From Enterobacter mori (GTDB lineage: Bacteria; Pseudomonadota; Gammaproteobacteria; Enterobacterales; Enterobacteriaceae): a DNA stretch of 64,000 nucleotides. Positions 1 to 10,221 of the stretch are shown here, piece by piece. The number at the start of each line of letters is the position of its first letter. Within the stretch, counting starts at the first letter, position 1. Both the position numbers and the translations under genes were made by a program. Location of the stretch: contig NZ_CP104285.1 in the NCBI RefSeq assembly GCF_025244905.1, positions 620,001 through 684,000 on the forward strand, given 5' to 3'. The notes beneath the pieces were generated by a model. The model worked only from the letters and a program-made list of their open reading frames with translations. It did not search any database and was not told where the DNA came from.

Positions 1-334
1 GCCGCGCAGGGGCGTTGTACACGGTTTCTCCGGCAGCCTGCAGCAGGCGCAGCGTTTTATCGAGCTGGGCTATAGCATTGGCGTCGGGGGAACCATTACC
101 TATCCGCGCGCCAGTAAAACCCGTGACGTGATCGCACAGCTGCCGCTGTCGGCGCTTCTGCTGGAAACGGATGCGCCGGATATGCCGCTGAATGGTTTTC
201 AGGGCCAGCCGAATCGCCCGGAACAGGCGGCGCGCGTGTTCACTACCCTGTGTGAACTGCGTCCGGAGTCGGCGGCGGTGATTGCCGATGCGCTGCTTGA
301 GAACACGCGTACGCTATTTGGTATCACGCTATAG
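1..334 (+). CDS. yjjV: TatD-family metal-dependent hydrolase YjjV, C-terminal part
   Basis: Partial gene: the window opens inside it, and reading from base 2 gives 110 codons to the TAG stop. YjjV belongs to the TatD family of metal-dependent hydrolases (predicted phosphoesterase/DNase type, TIM barrel). Visible family motifs are HGFSG and, further on, [11 protein letters not shown], whose aspartate is a metal ligand in TatD proteins. The last base pairs overlap the end of convergent yjjW: the shared CTATAG supplies a TAG stop on both strands. The exact substrate of YjjV is not established. Confidence 0.88.
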   Translation, partial: PRRGVVHGFSGSLQQAQRFIELGYSIGVGGTITYPRASKTRDVIAQLPLSALLLETDAPDMPLNGFQGQPNRPEQAARVFTTLCELRPESAAVIADALLENTRTLFGITL

Positions 335-1189
335 ATAGAGCGACGGGCGGATCACGGTGATCCGCTGTTCTTCCAGGGCCAGAGCCAGCGGTTCCACGTC
401 GTCCGGCGTCGCGCTACGCCATGACGCCGCCTCACCATAAACGCCGTGGGCGTGAAATGCATTGATTCGCACAGGAATGTTTCCAAGCCCGAGAATAAAT
501 GTCGTCAGCGGTTTGAGATGTTCCAGATAATCACATTGTTCTGGGATGACCAATAAGCGGAGTTCCGTCAAACGGTGACGATCTGCCAGCCAGCGAATGC
601 TCTGTTTAATCTGCGGGTTTTCGCGCCCGGTCAGGAAGCGGTGATGCTCGTTCCCCCATGCCTTGAGATCCAGCATTGCGCCATCAAGCACCGGCAGCAG
701 CTTTTGCCAGCCGGTTTCGCTTAACAAACCATTGCTGTCCACGAGACACGTCAGATGGCGCAGGGCCGGATCGGCTTTGATCGCGGTGAACAGGGCGATC
801 AAAAACGGCAATTGTGTTGTGGCTTCACCGCCGCTCACGGTGATCCCTTCGATAAAGGGGGCGGATTTGCGGACCAGGGTGAGGATCTCTTCTACGCTGA
901 AGCGGTGCGCCATGGGCGTTGCCTGCTGCTGGCAGAGGTGAAGGCAGGTATCACACTGCTGGCAGTCACTCTCCTGCCACCAGACGCGCCCGGCCTGAAT
1001 GGTCAGCGCATCGTGCGGGCAGTGAGGCACGCAGTCGCCACAGTCGTTGCAGCGACCGATCGTCCACGGGTTATGGCAGGTTTTGCAGCGCAGGTTACAG
1101 CCCTGCAGGAACAGGGCCAGGCGGCTGCCCGGCCCGTCCACGCAGGAAAAAGGAATGACCTGACTAACTAAAGCGCATCTGCTGTTCAT
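329..1189 (-). CDS. yjjW: Glycyl-radical enzyme activase YjjW (radical SAM)
   Basis: A 286-residue radical S-adenosylmethionine activase. The radical SAM cluster cysteines are C31, C35 and C38 (CNLRCKTC). Two further four-cysteine groups (C47/C50/C53/C57 and C76/C79/C82/C86) form the ferredoxin-like insert typical of glycyl-radical activases. SAM-binding features such as SGGEAT follow. It should generate the glycyl radical on its partner, the product of the upstream gene yjjI; yjjW starts inside the last 26 bases of yjjI, so the two are translationally linked. The family role is well supported, but the physiological reaction of the pair is unknown. Confidence 0.9.
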   Translation of the reverse strand: MNSRCALVSQVIPFSCVDGPGSRLALFLQGCNLRCKTCHNPWTIGRCNDCGDCVPHCPHDALTIQAGRVWWQESDCQQCDTCLHLCQQQATPMAHRFSVEEILTLVRKSAPFIEGITVSGGEATTQLPFLIALFTAIKADPALRHLTCLVDSNGLLSETGWQKLLPVLDGAMLDLKAWGNEHHRFLTGRENPQIKQSIRWLADRHRLTELRLLVIPEQCDYLEHLKPLTTFILGLGNIPVRINAFHAHGVYGEAASWRSATPDDVEPLALALEEQRITVIRPSLYL

Positions 1190-2711
1190 GGCTTATCACG
1201 CGCGGCTGACGTTCCAGAATACGGGTATTGCGTGCGGCTTCTTCCCCCAGCCACGTGGTGTTGGTTCTCGAACCCGCTTCCCGGTATTTCTCCAGATCCG
1301 ATAGTCGCACCATATAGCCAGTGACGCGCACCAGATCGTTACCCGCCACGTTAGCGGTGAATTCACGCATACCGGCCCTGAACGCGCCCAGGCAAAGCTG
1401 AACCACCGCCTGAGGATTGCGTTTGACCGTCTCCTCCAGGGTGAGAATATCGCTGATTCCGGAATGATAATGCTTGTGATGTGGCGCAACGGCCAGCAGA
1501 TGGCTGATGGGGTCCGGCTCATCGCCGTAAGGCAGGCGCGCGCCCGGCGTAGTGCCCGAGTCGGAACTGATCCCCGACTGCGCATGCAGCATCGCGCGAT
1601 GCTTCCAGCCGTGCTTCACCGGCGTGTTTTCAACGAATGCCGCGAGCTGCTCGCTGATGCGATACCCCAGCGCGTTAGCCTGTTCGTCTTTACCGTAACG
1701 GCCCTCGATGCCTTCCTTCTCGCAGAGTACGTTCACCGCTTCCGCCAGACCGTACATGCCAAACATGGGCACAAACCGATCGGCCTCAATCAGCCCCTCT
1801 TTCACCAGGAAGCTATTCTCAAAGAAGCCAGATTGCGCATACAGAAAATCGCAGCGCGCATCGATGATGGCAATTTGCTGCTGGCAGTAGTGCGGGAGCA
1901 TGCGGGTGAAGAAGTCTTCCATTGACGTGCTGTGTTCGGCAATGGCTTTAAGGTTAAGGCGTACAAGGGTGCTACCACCGCCTGCAAGCGGCAGGGAGTT
2001 GTAACAACTCACCACGCCATAGCGACCTTTTGTGAAAATTTTATCATTCACCGGACCATTGGAAACATGCGGTTTACTGCATTCACATATGTTTTTCGCC
2101 ACCTCAAGCAGCAAATCGTCCGGGGTGATATCGGGATCGTAGATAAAGGTCAGATTCGGCGCAACCTGCTTCAGCTCTGCATCAGCACGCAGGATAGCGC
2201 GCGTAACGGGCGTATCCGCCGGGCCGATATTGGCGTGCATAAAGGCATCCGGCAGGGTCCTGTCGAGATAGCGCCAGAAACGTTTTATTCGGCTATCGAT
2301 CTCTTCTTGTGTTAGAATTCTAACATAAGGGTTCAGTATTGCATCCAACTGTCCGAGATAGACGGGCATCGATGTGACGGACGGAACATGGTGATAGAGG
2401 ATGGTTAACAGCGAGAGGGCATCGTCGAGATCTTTTGCCCCTTCCAGCTCCAGCCATTCTGAACCGTTAGCCAGAAATTTTGCGTAATCCGGCAGAACGT
2501 AACGGGGTTTGTAAGGCGCATGACCTTCGAACATGTCGCAGATAAAACCCTCGTCCAGCGCGGCGCGTGCTGCCTGCGGCAGGGCGGGATAGGGGAGATC
2601 GTTTTCCGCTTCCAGCGCCAGAAAATGACGTTTTTGCTCAGGCGTTAACACCGGGCTTGTCACAATGTGCTGGCAACGTTGTTGCAGGGCGTCGGGGCTG
2701 GAGTGGGTCAT
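1164..2711 (-). CDS. yjjI: Glycyl-radical enzyme YjjI (DUF3029 family)
   Basis: A 515-residue predicted glycyl-radical enzyme. The radical site is the C-terminal RVTGY motif (Gly465). A candidate thiyl cysteine is C236 in GVVSCYNSL, before the glycine run PLAGGG. Another Cys-rich spot is CECS at 209-212. The start has a good AAGGAAG ribosome binding site. It is divergent from deoC and overlaps its activase gene yjjW. Its coding sequence contains the DeoR operator O1 (2310-2325) and probably OE, so part of the gene doubles as deo control DNA. Such enzymes work only without oxygen. The substrate is not known; pyruvate formate-lyase-like activity is not implied. Confidence 0.88.
   Translation of the reverse strand: MTHSSPDALQQRCQHIVTSPVLTPEQKRHFLALEAENDLPYPALPQAARAALDEGFICDMFEGHAPYKPRYVLPDYAKFLANGSEWLELEGAKDLDDALSLLTILYHHVPSVTSMPVYLGQLDAILNPYVRILTQEEIDSRIKRFWRYLDRTLPDAFMHANIGPADTPVTRAILRADAELKQVAPNLTFIYDPDITPDDLLLEVAKNICECSKPHVSNGPVNDKIFTKGRYGVVSCYNSLPLAGGGSTLVRLNLKAIAEHSTSMEDFFTRMLPHYCQQQIAIIDARCDFLYAQSGFFENSFLVKEGLIEADRFVPMFGMYGLAEAVNVLCEKEGIEGRYGKDEQANALGYRISEQLAAFVENTPVKHGWKHRAMLHAQSGISSDSGTTPGARLPYGDEPDPISHLLAVAPHHKHYHSGISDILTLEETVKRNPQAVVQLCLGAFRAGMREFTANVAGNDLVRVTGYMVRLSDLEKYREAGSRTNTTWLGEEAARNTRILERQPRVISHEQQMRFS
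2031..2046. promoter_or_regulatory. Candidate distal DeoR operator OE inside yjjI
   Basis: TGTGAAAATTTTATCA matches the O1 palindrome at 12 of 16 positions and lies 279 bp from it. In E. coli an external operator lies roughly 270-280 bp upstream of O1, and DeoR loops DNA between operators. The match is imperfect, so the spacing carries much of the argument. Confidence 0.5.
2310..2325. promoter_or_regulatory. DeoR operator O1 / deoP1, inside yjjI
   Basis: TGTTAGAATTCTAACA is a perfect 16-bp palindrome and the known DeoR operator sequence. It sits within the yjjI coding region, about 660 bp before deoC, where E. coli has promoter deoP1; TAGAAT within it can act as the -10 box. Start-to-start distance to O2 is 603 bp, close to the roughly 600 bp of E. 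coli. Confidence 0.88.
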
Positions 2712-2762
2712 GTGCGCTTCCTTTAGTATTCTGCGGATGATGAACAGATTGTAGAAAGCCAG

Positions 2763-2788
2763 CCTGTCGGGGCTTTTGATCCGACAGG
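2763..2788. repeat. 8-bp inverted repeat in the yjjI-deoC spacer
   Basis: CCTGTCGG and CCGACAGG form a perfect inverted repeat around a 10-base loop, about 50 bp before the yjjI start. There is no T-run, so it does not look like a terminator. It could be an RNA hairpin in the yjjI leader or a protein site; I cannot tell which. Confidence 0.5.
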
Positions 2789-2826
2789 GGGTATCGCTGC
2801 TTTAGTCAGCAATTAGCGCGATAAAG

Positions 2827-2895
2827 TTTGAAGAAGATCTCATTACAGTAATGCAAATTTGTACGCGGTTTTCATTAACTGTGATGAATGTCGAA
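2827..2895 (+). promoter_or_regulatory. deoP2 CRP-1 and CRP-2 sites with CytR region between
   Basis: TTTGAAGAAGATCTCA (2827-2842) and TGTGATGAATGTCGAA (2880-2895) correspond to the tandem CRP sites of E. coli deoP2. Their centres are 53 bp apart, as in E. coli (about -93.5 and -40.5). CytR binds between them in E. coli. This indicates catabolite and cytidine/adenosine control of deoCABD. Confidence 0.8.
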
Positions 2896-2912
2896 GTGTG
2901 GATGCGGGTGAA

Positions 2913-2928
2913 TGTTAGAATACTCACA
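2913..2928 (+). promoter_or_regulatory. DeoR operator O2 overlapping the deoP2 -10 box
   Basis: TGTTAGAATACTCACA differs from the perfect O1 palindrome at 2 of 16 positions. TAGAAT (2916-2921) serves as -10 box, and a start near 2928 would put the CRP-2 centre at about -40.5. The deoC leader would then be about 45 nt. Confidence 0.85.
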
Positions 2929-2973
2929 GACCCGCAAGGTAAAATTTATACGGCACTGCCGTTGGAGAATGTT

Positions 2974-3753
2974 ATGACCGATTTAACTGCAAGCAGCCTG
3001 CGCGCGTTGAAACTGATGGACCTGACCACCCTGAACGATGACGACACCAATGAAAAAGTCATCGCCCTGTGCCATCAGGCGAAAACGCCGGTGGGTAACA
3101 CCGCAGCCGTCTGTATCTACCCGCGCTTTATCCCGATTGCCCGTAAGACTCTGAAAGAGCAGGGTACACCGGACGTGCGCATTGCAACCGTAACTAACTT
3201 CCCGCATGGCAACGATGATATCGAGATTGCGCTGGCAGAAACCCGCGCGGCGATTGCTTACGGTGCAGACGAAGTTGACGTGGTGTTCCCGTACCGCGCG
3301 CTGATCGCCGGCAACGAGCAGGTCGGTTTTGACCTGGTGAAAGCCTGTAAAGACGCGTGCGCGGCGGCAAACGTGCTGCTGAAAGTGATCATCGAAACCG
3401 GCGAGCTGAAAGAAGAAGCCCTGATTCGTAAAGCGTCTGAAATCTCCATCAAAGCCGGTGCCGATTTCATCAAAACCTCTACCGGTAAAGTGCCGGTTAA
3501 CGCCACCCCGGAAAGCGCGCGCATCATGATGGAAGTGATCCGCGACATGGGCGTGTCCAAAACCGTAGGTTTCAAACCTGCGGGTGGCGTGCGTACCGCT
3601 GAAGACGCGCAGCAGTTCCTGGCGATTGCCGACGAACTGTTCGGCGCAGACTGGGCCGATTCCCGTCACTACCGCTTTGGCGCATCCAGCCTGCTGGCCA
3701 GCCTGCTGAAAGCGCTGGGTCACGGCGACGGTAAGAGCGCAAGCAGCTACTAA
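2974..3753 (+). CDS. deoC: Deoxyribose-phosphate aldolase DeoC
   Basis: A 259-residue class I aldolase cleaving 2-deoxyribose-5-phosphate to glyceraldehyde-3-phosphate and acetaldehyde, in cytoplasmic deoxynucleoside catabolism. The Schiff-base lysine is K167 in DFIKTSTGK, and the second active-site lysine is K201 in VGFKPAGG; D102 in EVDVVFP is also conserved. I chose the ATG at 2974 because it gives exactly the E. coli length, has a GGAG site 7 bases upstream, and lies downstream of the predicted deoP2 start. The in-frame ATG at 2851 lies between the two CRP sites and would not be transcribed from deoP2. First gene of deoCABD. Confidence 0.97.
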   Translation: MTDLTASSLRALKLMDLTTLNDDDTNEKVIALCHQAKTPVGNTAAVCIYPRFIPIARKTLKEQGTPDVRIATVTNFPHGNDDIEIALAETRAAIAYGADEVDVVFPYRALIAGNEQVGFDLVKACKDACAAANVLLKVIIETGELKEEALIRKASEISIKAGADFIKTSTGKVPVNATPESARIMMEVIRDMGVSKTVGFKPAGGVRTAEDAQQFLAIADELFGADWADSRHYRFGASSLLASLLKALGHGDGKSASSY

Positions 3754-3762
3754 GTTTGAATT

Positions 3763-3793
3763 GCCGGGTGGCGCTACGCTTACCCGGCCTACC
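3763..3793. repeat. REP element between deoC and deoA
   Basis: A roughly 30-bp imperfect palindrome beginning GCCGGGTGGCGCTACGC and ending ACCCGGCCTAC, the REP type found repeatedly in this window. It is followed to about 3830 by degenerate CCCG-rich sequence. It lies inside the deo operon and may stabilise the upstream mRNA. Confidence 0.85.
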
Positions 3794-3854
3794 CGGATTG
3801 TGGTCGGGTAAACCGTACCCGCCACCATTCACCCGATTCCGCATGGGGGTTACC

Positions 3855-5177
3855 GTGTTTCTCGCACAAGAAATTATTCGTAAAAAACGTGATGGTCATG
3901 CATTAAGCGACGAAGAGATCCGCTTTTTTATCAACGGCATTCGTGACAACACCGTCTCTGAAGGGCAGATTGCGGCTCTGGCGATGACCATCTTCTTCCA
4001 CGATATGTCGATGCCTGAGCGCGTGTCGCTGACCATGGCGATGCGAGATTCTGGAACCGTTCTTGACTGGAAAAGCCTCAACCTCAACGGCCCGATTGTG
4101 GATAAACACTCCACCGGCGGCGTAGGCGACGTAACCTCCCTGATGCTTGGCCCAATGGTGGCAGCCTGCGGCGGTTACGTTCCAATGATCTCCGGGCGCG
4201 GCCTGGGCCACACCGGCGGTACGCTCGACAAACTGGAAGCCATTCCGGGCTTCGATATCTTCCCGGACGACGGCCGCTTCCGCGACATTATTAAAGACGT
4301 TGGCGTGGCGATTATCGGCCAGACCAGCTCTCTCGCCCCGGCAGACAAGCGTTTCTACGCAACCCGCGATATTACCGCGACCGTTGATTCCATCCCGCTG
4401 ATCACCGCGTCGATTCTTGCCAAAAAGCTGGCAGAAGGTCTGGACGCCCTGGTGATGGACGTGAAAGTGGGCAGCGGCGCGTTTATGCCGACCTATGAAC
4501 TTTCTGCTGCGCTGGCCGAAGCGATCGTTGGCGTCTCCAACGGCGCGGGCGTGCGCACTACGGCATTACTGACGGACATGAACCAGGTGCTGGCGTCCAG
4601 CGCCGGTAACGCCGTCGAAGTCCGCGAAGCCGTCCAGTTCCTGACGGGTGAATACCGCAACCCGCGTCTGTTCGACGTCACCATGGCGCTGTGCGTTGAG
4701 ATGTTAATCTCCGGCAAGCTGGCCAAAGACGATGCGGAAGCGCGCGCGAAACTGCAGGCGGTGCTGGATAACGGCAAAGCGGCAGAGATCTTCGGCCGCA
4801 TGGTTGCAGCCCAGAAAGGCCCCACCGATTTCGTCGAGAACTACGCGAAATACCTGCCAACCGCGATGCTCAGCAAAGCCGTTTATGCGGATACCGAAGG
4901 TTTCGTCTCCGCAATGGATACCCGTGCCCTCGGTATGGCGGTGGTTTCAATGGGCGGCGGACGTCGTCAGGCATCGGACACCATTGATTACAGCGTCGGC
5001 TTTACCGATATGGCGCGTCTGGGCGACAGCATTGACGGCCAACGTCCGCTGGCGGTGATCCACGCCAAAGACGAAGCCAGCTGGCAGGATGCGGCAAAAG
5101 CCGTGAAAGCGGCAATTATGCTTGACGATAAAGCACCGGAAACCACACCGACTGTCTATCGCCGTATCACTGAATAA
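3855..5177 (+). CDS. deoA: Thymidine phosphorylase DeoA
   Basis: Reversible phosphorolysis of thymidine (and deoxyuridine) to base and 2-deoxyribose-1-phosphate. With the GTG start at 3855, preceded by a GGGGG ribosome binding site, the protein is 440 residues, the E. coli length, and begins [13 protein letters not shown]. Family motifs include [11 protein letters not shown] (phosphate binding) and the [16 protein letters not shown] segment, the signature of thymidine/pyrimidine phosphorylases. Upstream in-frame codons run through the REP element and are not expected to be translated. The REP between deoC and deoA may separate their expression levels. Confidence 0.96.
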   Translation: MFLAQEIIRKKRDGHALSDEEIRFFINGIRDNTVSEGQIAALAMTIFFHDMSMPERVSLTMAMRDSGTVLDWKSLNLNGPIVDKHSTGGVGDVTSLMLGPMVAACGGYVPMISGRGLGHTGGTLDKLEAIPGFDIFPDDGRFRDIIKDVGVAIIGQTSSLAPADKRFYATRDITATVDSIPLITASILAKKLAEGLDALVMDVKVGSGAFMPTYELSAALAEAIVGVSNGAGVRTTALLTDMNQVLASSAGNAVEVREAVQFLTGEYRNPRLFDVTMALCVEMLISGKLAKDDAEARAKLQAVLDNGKAAEIFGRMVAAQKGPTDFVENYAKYLPTAMLSKAVYADTEGFVSAMDTRALGMAVVSMGGGRRQASDTIDYSVGFTDMARLGDSIDGQRPLAVIHAKDEASWQDAAKAVKAAIMLDDKAPETTPTVYRRITE

Positions 5178-5188
5178 CGGTATACTGA

Positions 5189-6454
<1,266 letters not shown>

Positions 6455-6477
6455 ATCGTGCTGGGTGCGGCCTGATG

Positions 6478-6552
6478 CCCTCACCCCGGCCCTCTCCCAC
6501 AGGGAGAGGGAGAACAGAATGTAGGCCGGGTAAGGCGTAGCCGCCACCCGGC
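6478..6552. repeat. GC-rich palindrome plus REP element between deoB and deoD
   Basis: First, CCCTCTCCC (6490-6498) and GGGAGAGGG (6502-6510) form a 9-bp hairpin with a 3-base loop, preceded by CCCTCACCCCGG. This belongs to a GC-rich interspersed palindrome family also seen at 7312 and 12884. A REP element (6521-6552, GTAGGCCGGGTAAGG to CACCCGGC) follows. Both lie within the operon, upstream of the deoD ribosome binding site. Confidence 0.8.
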
Positions 6553-6580
6553 AAAAACAACAATGTAAAAGGAACTGAAG

Positions 6581-7300
6581 ATGGCAACTCCTCACATTAA
6601 TGCAGAAATGGGTGATTTCGCTGACGTCGTATTGATGCCGGGCGACCCGCTGCGCGCGAAGCACATTGCTGAAACCTTCCTGGAAGACGTGCGTGAAGTG
6701 AACAACGTTCGCGGCATGCTGGGCTTCACCGGTACCTATAAAGGCCGCAAAATCTCCGTTATGGGCCACGGTATGGGTATCCCATCCTGCTCTATCTACA
6801 CCAAAGAGCTGATCACCGATTTCGGCGTGAAAAAAATCATCCGCGTTGGCTCCTGCGGCGCGGTGCGTATGGACGTTAAGCTGCGTGACGTGGTGATCGG
6901 CATGGGCGCGTGCACCGACTCTAAAGTCAACCGCATCCGCTTTAAAGATCATGACTTTGCGGCCATCGCTGACTTTGACATGGTGCGTAACGCGGTTGAC
7001 GCGGCAAAAGCGCTGGGCGTTGACGCGCGCGTGGGCAACCTGTTCTCTGCCGATCTGTTCTACTCGCCAGAAGGCGACATGTTCGACGTGATGGAGAAAT
7101 ACGGCATTCTGGGCGTGGAAATGGAAGCGGCGGGTATCTACGGCGTTGCGGCTGAGTTTGGTGCAAAAGCGCTGACCATCTGCACCGTGTCTGACCATAT
7201 CCGTACCCACGAGCAGACGACCGCTGCCGAGCGTCAGACGACCTTCAACGACATGATCAAAATCGCGCTGGAATCCGTTCTGCTGGGCGATAAAGAGTAA
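6581..7300 (+). CDS. deoD: Purine-nucleoside phosphorylase DeoD
   Basis: A 239-residue hexameric-type purine nucleoside phosphorylase: phosphorolysis of purine (deoxy)nucleosides to base and (deoxy)ribose-1-phosphate. The start [15 protein letters not shown] carries the conserved His near the N-terminus. [15 protein letters not shown] is the phosphate/nucleoside-binding segment, VGSCGAV a family signature, and [10 protein letters not shown] the ribose-binding segment; the SDH motif (CTVSDHI) supplies the catalytic aspartate. The AAAGGAACT ribosome site precedes the ATG. Last gene of deoCABD, convergent with lplA. Confidence 0.97.
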   Translation: MATPHINAEMGDFADVVLMPGDPLRAKHIAETFLEDVREVNNVRGMLGFTGTYKGRKISVMGHGMGIPSCSIYTKELITDFGVKKIIRVGSCGAVRMDVKLRDVVIGMGACTDSKVNRIRFKDHDFAAIADFDMVRNAVDAAKALGVDARVGNLFSADLFYSPEGDMFDVMEKYGILGVEMEAAGIYGVAAEFGAKALTICTVSDHIRTHEQTTAAERQTTFNDMIKIALESVLLGDKE

Positions 7301-7311
7301 TTCTGTCTCTT

Positions 7312-7348
7312 CCCGCCCTCTCCCTGTGGGAGAGGGCGGGGGTGAGGG
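7312..7348. terminator. 13-bp GC-rich hairpin between deoD and lplA
   Basis: CCCGCCCTCTCCC (7312-7324), loop TGT, GGGAGAGGGCGGG (7328-7340) form a perfect 13-bp stem, followed by GGTGAGGG. It lacks a T-run but sits between convergent genes. It is the same GC-rich repeat family as at 6490 and 12884 and probably also limits read-through. Confidence 0.6.
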
Positions 7349-7361
7349 CACCAAACCGCAC

Positions 7362-8378
7362 TTAGCGCACGGCCTGTGCAATCCACGCCGACAGCTCACG
7401 CAGCTCTTTTTCCTGCTCCGGAAAATCCCCTATCAACGCGTCGCACTCCTGCTGCAGCATATCCGCCCGATACAAACAGCCCTGCAAACGAGCCGCCAGC
7501 GCCTCTAACGGTGCCGGGTTCAGGCTATCGGTAAATACCTGCGTGCGGGTGATATGGCCTTTCTCCACGTCAAAATGCAGCTCCACGCCGCCCCAGGTAA
7601 AACGCTCATCCAGCAGATGGGAAAACGCAGGCGCCTGACCAAAGTTCCACTCCCAGCTGCTCTGGCGGGCGAAGGTTTCCGCGAAGTTGGGCAGGTCCGG
7701 AGTTTTGTCAGGCGAGATCACCTCCGCGTCCACGCGCTCGCCGTGATGTTCAAAGAACGCGTCACGGATCGCATCGCAAATCTGCCCGTGCGTAATCCCC
7801 GGCAGCAGTTCAACCAGATTCGCTACGCGCCCACGCACGGAGGTAATCCCTTTAGCCTGGAGCTTTTTCTTATCAGGATTCAGGTAGTTAGCCAGACGGC
7901 TCAGGTCAGCGTTCAGCAGCAGGGTGCCGTGGTGGAAGCCGCGATCCATCGTTTCGCGGTAGGCGGAGCCGGAGACCTTCCGATCGCCCTCGGGGGTTTT
8001 CACCACCAGATCGTTACGCCCGGACGCTTCAGCCGTCACGCCGAGTGAATTGAGCGCGTTGAGGACGATGGACGTTGAGATAGTTTTGTCGTATTCCGGT
8101 TTGCCCGCCATAAAGGTAAAGCAAGTATTGCCCAGATCGTGGAACACCGCGCCGCCGCCGCTGCTGCGGCGCGCCAGGCGGACGTTGTCCTCTTCCATGC
8201 GTCGCGTGTTGCACTCTTTCCACGGGTTTTGCGCGCGGCCAATAACTACCGTGTCGGCATTGCGCCAGAGAAACAGCACGCGCTGGGTGGCGGGCATCTG
8301 GCGGAAGATGCACTCTTCCACCGCGAGATTAAACCAGGGATCGTAAGAGTCAGAGATAAGCAGGCGTAACGTCGTCAT
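7362..8378 (-). CDS. lplA: Lipoate-protein ligase LplA
   Basis: A 338-residue lipoate-protein ligase A: activates exogenous lipoate with ATP and attaches it to lysines of the E2 and GcvH proteins. [15 protein letters not shown] is the lipoate/ATP-binding loop; KVSGSAYR carries the conserved lysine of the BPL/LplA fold; [10 protein letters not shown] follows. The C-terminal accessory domain starts near residue 255. I chose the ATG at 8378 ([15 protein letters not shown]) because AAAGGAACT lies just upstream and the length equals E. coli LplA; an in-frame start 8 codons earlier would bury that site. Downstream of ytjB on the same strand with a 39-bp gap. Confidence 0.96.
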   Translation of the reverse strand: MTTLRLLISDSYDPWFNLAVEECIFRQMPATQRVLFLWRNADTVVIGRAQNPWKECNTRRMEEDNVRLARRSSGGGAVFHDLGNTCFTFMAGKPEYDKTISTSIVLNALNSLGVTAEASGRNDLVVKTPEGDRKVSGSAYRETMDRGFHHGTLLLNADLSRLANYLNPDKKKLQAKGITSVRGRVANLVELLPGITHGQICDAIRDAFFEHHGERVDAEVISPDKTPDLPNFAETFARQSSWEWNFGQAPAFSHLLDERFTWGGVELHFDVEKGHITRTQVFTDSLNPAPLEALAARLQGCLYRADMLQQECDALIGDFPEQEKELRELSAWIAQAVR

Positions 8379-8417
8379 GGCAAAGTTCCTTTTCTGAGTC
8401 ATTCGCCTACTTTATCA

Positions 8418-9062
8418 CTATTCTTTCTTCTCGCTCTCTTCGTCTTCAGGAACCGACTTGCTTGCGGTCAGCAGGAACGGTGACTGCTGCCAGCGGGTAC
8501 GCTTGCCCTGAAGTAGGGTACGCGCCAGCACAACGCCAATGGCCAGCGAAAGCAGCAGCATCAGGCGCAAAATATTGGTGGTGTTATCGACCTGTTTGGC
8601 TTCGGTCGGCAGGGTGTGGGTGTCGAGCGTCAGGCGCAGATAGCCCAGCGGACCATTCTTGCCCTGAATGGGTTCGACGATCTGCTGGTTAAAGTAGCCC
8701 CCGGCTTTTTTGCCGTCCAGCGCCAGCCTGTCGCGCACATTAACGTGCTCGCCCGCGCGGGCAATCAGGTCTCCTTGCTCATCGTAAACCCCGGCATCCA
8801 GAATACGGCTGTTTTCAGTGAGTTGACGTAAAACCTGGCCTATCCGCTTATCGTCAGGCGTTTCAGTACGCATTGAGGGTGCAACGTTGAGCGTGACCTG
8901 ACGCGCCAGCGTGCGGGCCAGCTCTTCAAACTGAGGGTTACGTTGCCGTTGATGGTTCTGGCTAAACCACGATGCCCCTTGCATCAGCGCCACCAGAAGT
9001 GCGAGACAGATCAGGACAATCACGGCGCGATGAAGCCGGAATTTCAGTTTTGCGCGAGCCAT
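8418..9062 (-). CDS. ytjB: YtjB (Smp) inner-membrane protein
   Basis: A 214-residue membrane protein of the YtjB/Smp family. A positively charged N-terminus is followed by a transmembrane helix at about residues 12-30. A periplasmic domain spans about 35-160 and contains VLRQLTENSRILDAGVYDEQ, which resembles the sensory fold of membrane receptors. A second helix lies at about 164-183, with a charged cytoplasmic tail ending DEESEKKE. Function is not established. Divergent from serB (117-bp gap) and upstream of lplA, as in E. coli. Confidence 0.85.
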   Translation of the reverse strand: MARAKLKFRLHRAVIVLICLALLVALMQGASWFSQNHQRQRNPQFEELARTLARQVTLNVAPSMRTETPDDKRIGQVLRQLTENSRILDAGVYDEQGDLIARAGEHVNVRDRLALDGKKAGGYFNQQIVEPIQGKNGPLGYLRLTLDTHTLPTEAKQVDNTTNILRLMLLLSLAIGVVLARTLLQGKRTRWQQSPFLLTASKSVPEDEESEKKE

Positions 9063-9179
9063 ATTCCACCTGCTGAAAATTTACGGCTTAATGTTGCCAG
9101 AAGTGATGGTTACAGGGTAGCCTCATGCGTTATTTTCCCTCTGGAACCTTCCGGCGCGAACGAATTTACAGGAGCTTTA

Positions 9180-10148
9180 ATGCCGAACATTACCTGGTGC
9201 GACCTGCCAACGGATGTCTCTTTATGGCCAGGATTGCCGCTCTCTTTAAGTGGCGATGAGGTGATGCCTCTGGATTACCACGCCGGTCGTAGCGGCTGGC
9301 TGCTGTACGGACGCGGTCTGGACAAGCAACGCCTGACCCAGTACCAAAGCAAACTGGGGGCCGCGATGGTTATCGTCGCCGCCTGGTGCGTGGAAGACTA
9401 CCAGGTCATCCGCCTGGCGGGCTCCCTGACGCAGCGTGCGACGCGTCTGGCGCATGACGCCGGGCTTGACGTCGCGCCGCTGGGTAAAATTCCGCACCTG
9501 AAAACCCCGGGCCTGCTGGTCATGGACATGGACTCTACCGCCATTCAGATCGAGTGCATTGACGAGATTGCGAAACTGGCGGGCAGCGGCGAGCTGGTGG
9601 CGGAAGTCACAGAACGTGCGATGCGCGGCGAGCTGGATTTTACCGCCAGCCTGAGACAACGCGTGGCGACCCTGAAAGGGGCAGACGCCAACATCCTGCG
9701 CCAGGTGCGCGACGTGCTGCCGCTGATGCCAGGGCTGACGCAGCTGGTGCTGAAGCTGCAGTCTCTCGGCTGGAAAGTGGCGATCGCCTCTGGTGGCTTC
9801 ACTTTCTTCGCGGATTACCTCAGGGAAAAACTGCATTTGACCACTGTGGTGGCCAATGAACTGGAGATCATGGACGGCAAGCTGACCGGCCAGGTGATCG
9901 GCGATATTGTGGATGCCCAGTACAAAGCCAATACGCTGACGCGTCTGGCGGAAAAATATGAAATTCCGGTCGTCCAGACCGTCGCCATTGGCGATGGCGC
10001 GAACGATCTGCCGATGATCAAAGCGGCTGGCCTGGGCATTGCCTACCATGCCAAGCCAAAAGTGAATGAAAAGACGGAAGTGACTATCCGTCACGCTGAC
10101 CTGATGGGAGTGTTCTGCATTCTCTCCGGCAGCCTTAATCAGAAATAG
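9180..10148 (+). CDS. serB: Phosphoserine phosphatase SerB
   Basis: A 322-residue phosphoserine phosphatase, last step of serine synthesis. The HAD nucleophile motif is VMDMDSTAIQ (first Asp nucleophile, second general acid). Motif II is SGGFTFF and motif III IGDGANDLPM, with the metal-binding aspartate. An N-terminal regulatory-type domain of about 110 residues precedes the HAD core. The ATG at 9180 has GGAG (9171-9174) upstream and gives the E. coli length. Followed by a REP element and radA. Confidence 0.96.
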   Translation: MPNITWCDLPTDVSLWPGLPLSLSGDEVMPLDYHAGRSGWLLYGRGLDKQRLTQYQSKLGAAMVIVAAWCVEDYQVIRLAGSLTQRATRLAHDAGLDVAPLGKIPHLKTPGLLVMDMDSTAIQIECIDEIAKLAGSGELVAEVTERAMRGELDFTASLRQRVATLKGADANILRQVRDVLPLMPGLTQLVLKLQSLGWKVAIASGGFTFFADYLREKLHLTTVVANELEIMDGKLTGQVIGDIVDAQYKANTLTRLAEKYEIPVVQTVAIGDGANDLPMIKAAGLGIAYHAKPKVNEKTEVTIRHADLMGVFCILSGSLNQK

Positions 10149-10159
10149 TGCCAGGGCTT

Positions 10160-10189
10160 GTAGGCCGGGTAAGCGAAGCGCCACCCGGG
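10160..10189. repeat. REP element between serB and radA
   Basis: A single roughly 30-bp palindrome of the window's REP type: GTAGGCCGGGTAAGCGAAGC followed by GCCACCCGGG. It lies in the 73-bp spacer of the serB-radA cluster. Confidence 0.8.
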
Positions 10190-10221
10190 ACTCAGGCCGC
10201 AGAGAAATAACGAGGTAAACC

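Noticed and set aside
2851..2973. In-frame upstream start for deoC at 2851
   Set aside because: It lies between the two CRP sites and upstream of the predicted deoP2 start, so it would not be in the mRNA; the ATG at 2974 has a good ribosome site and gives the family length.
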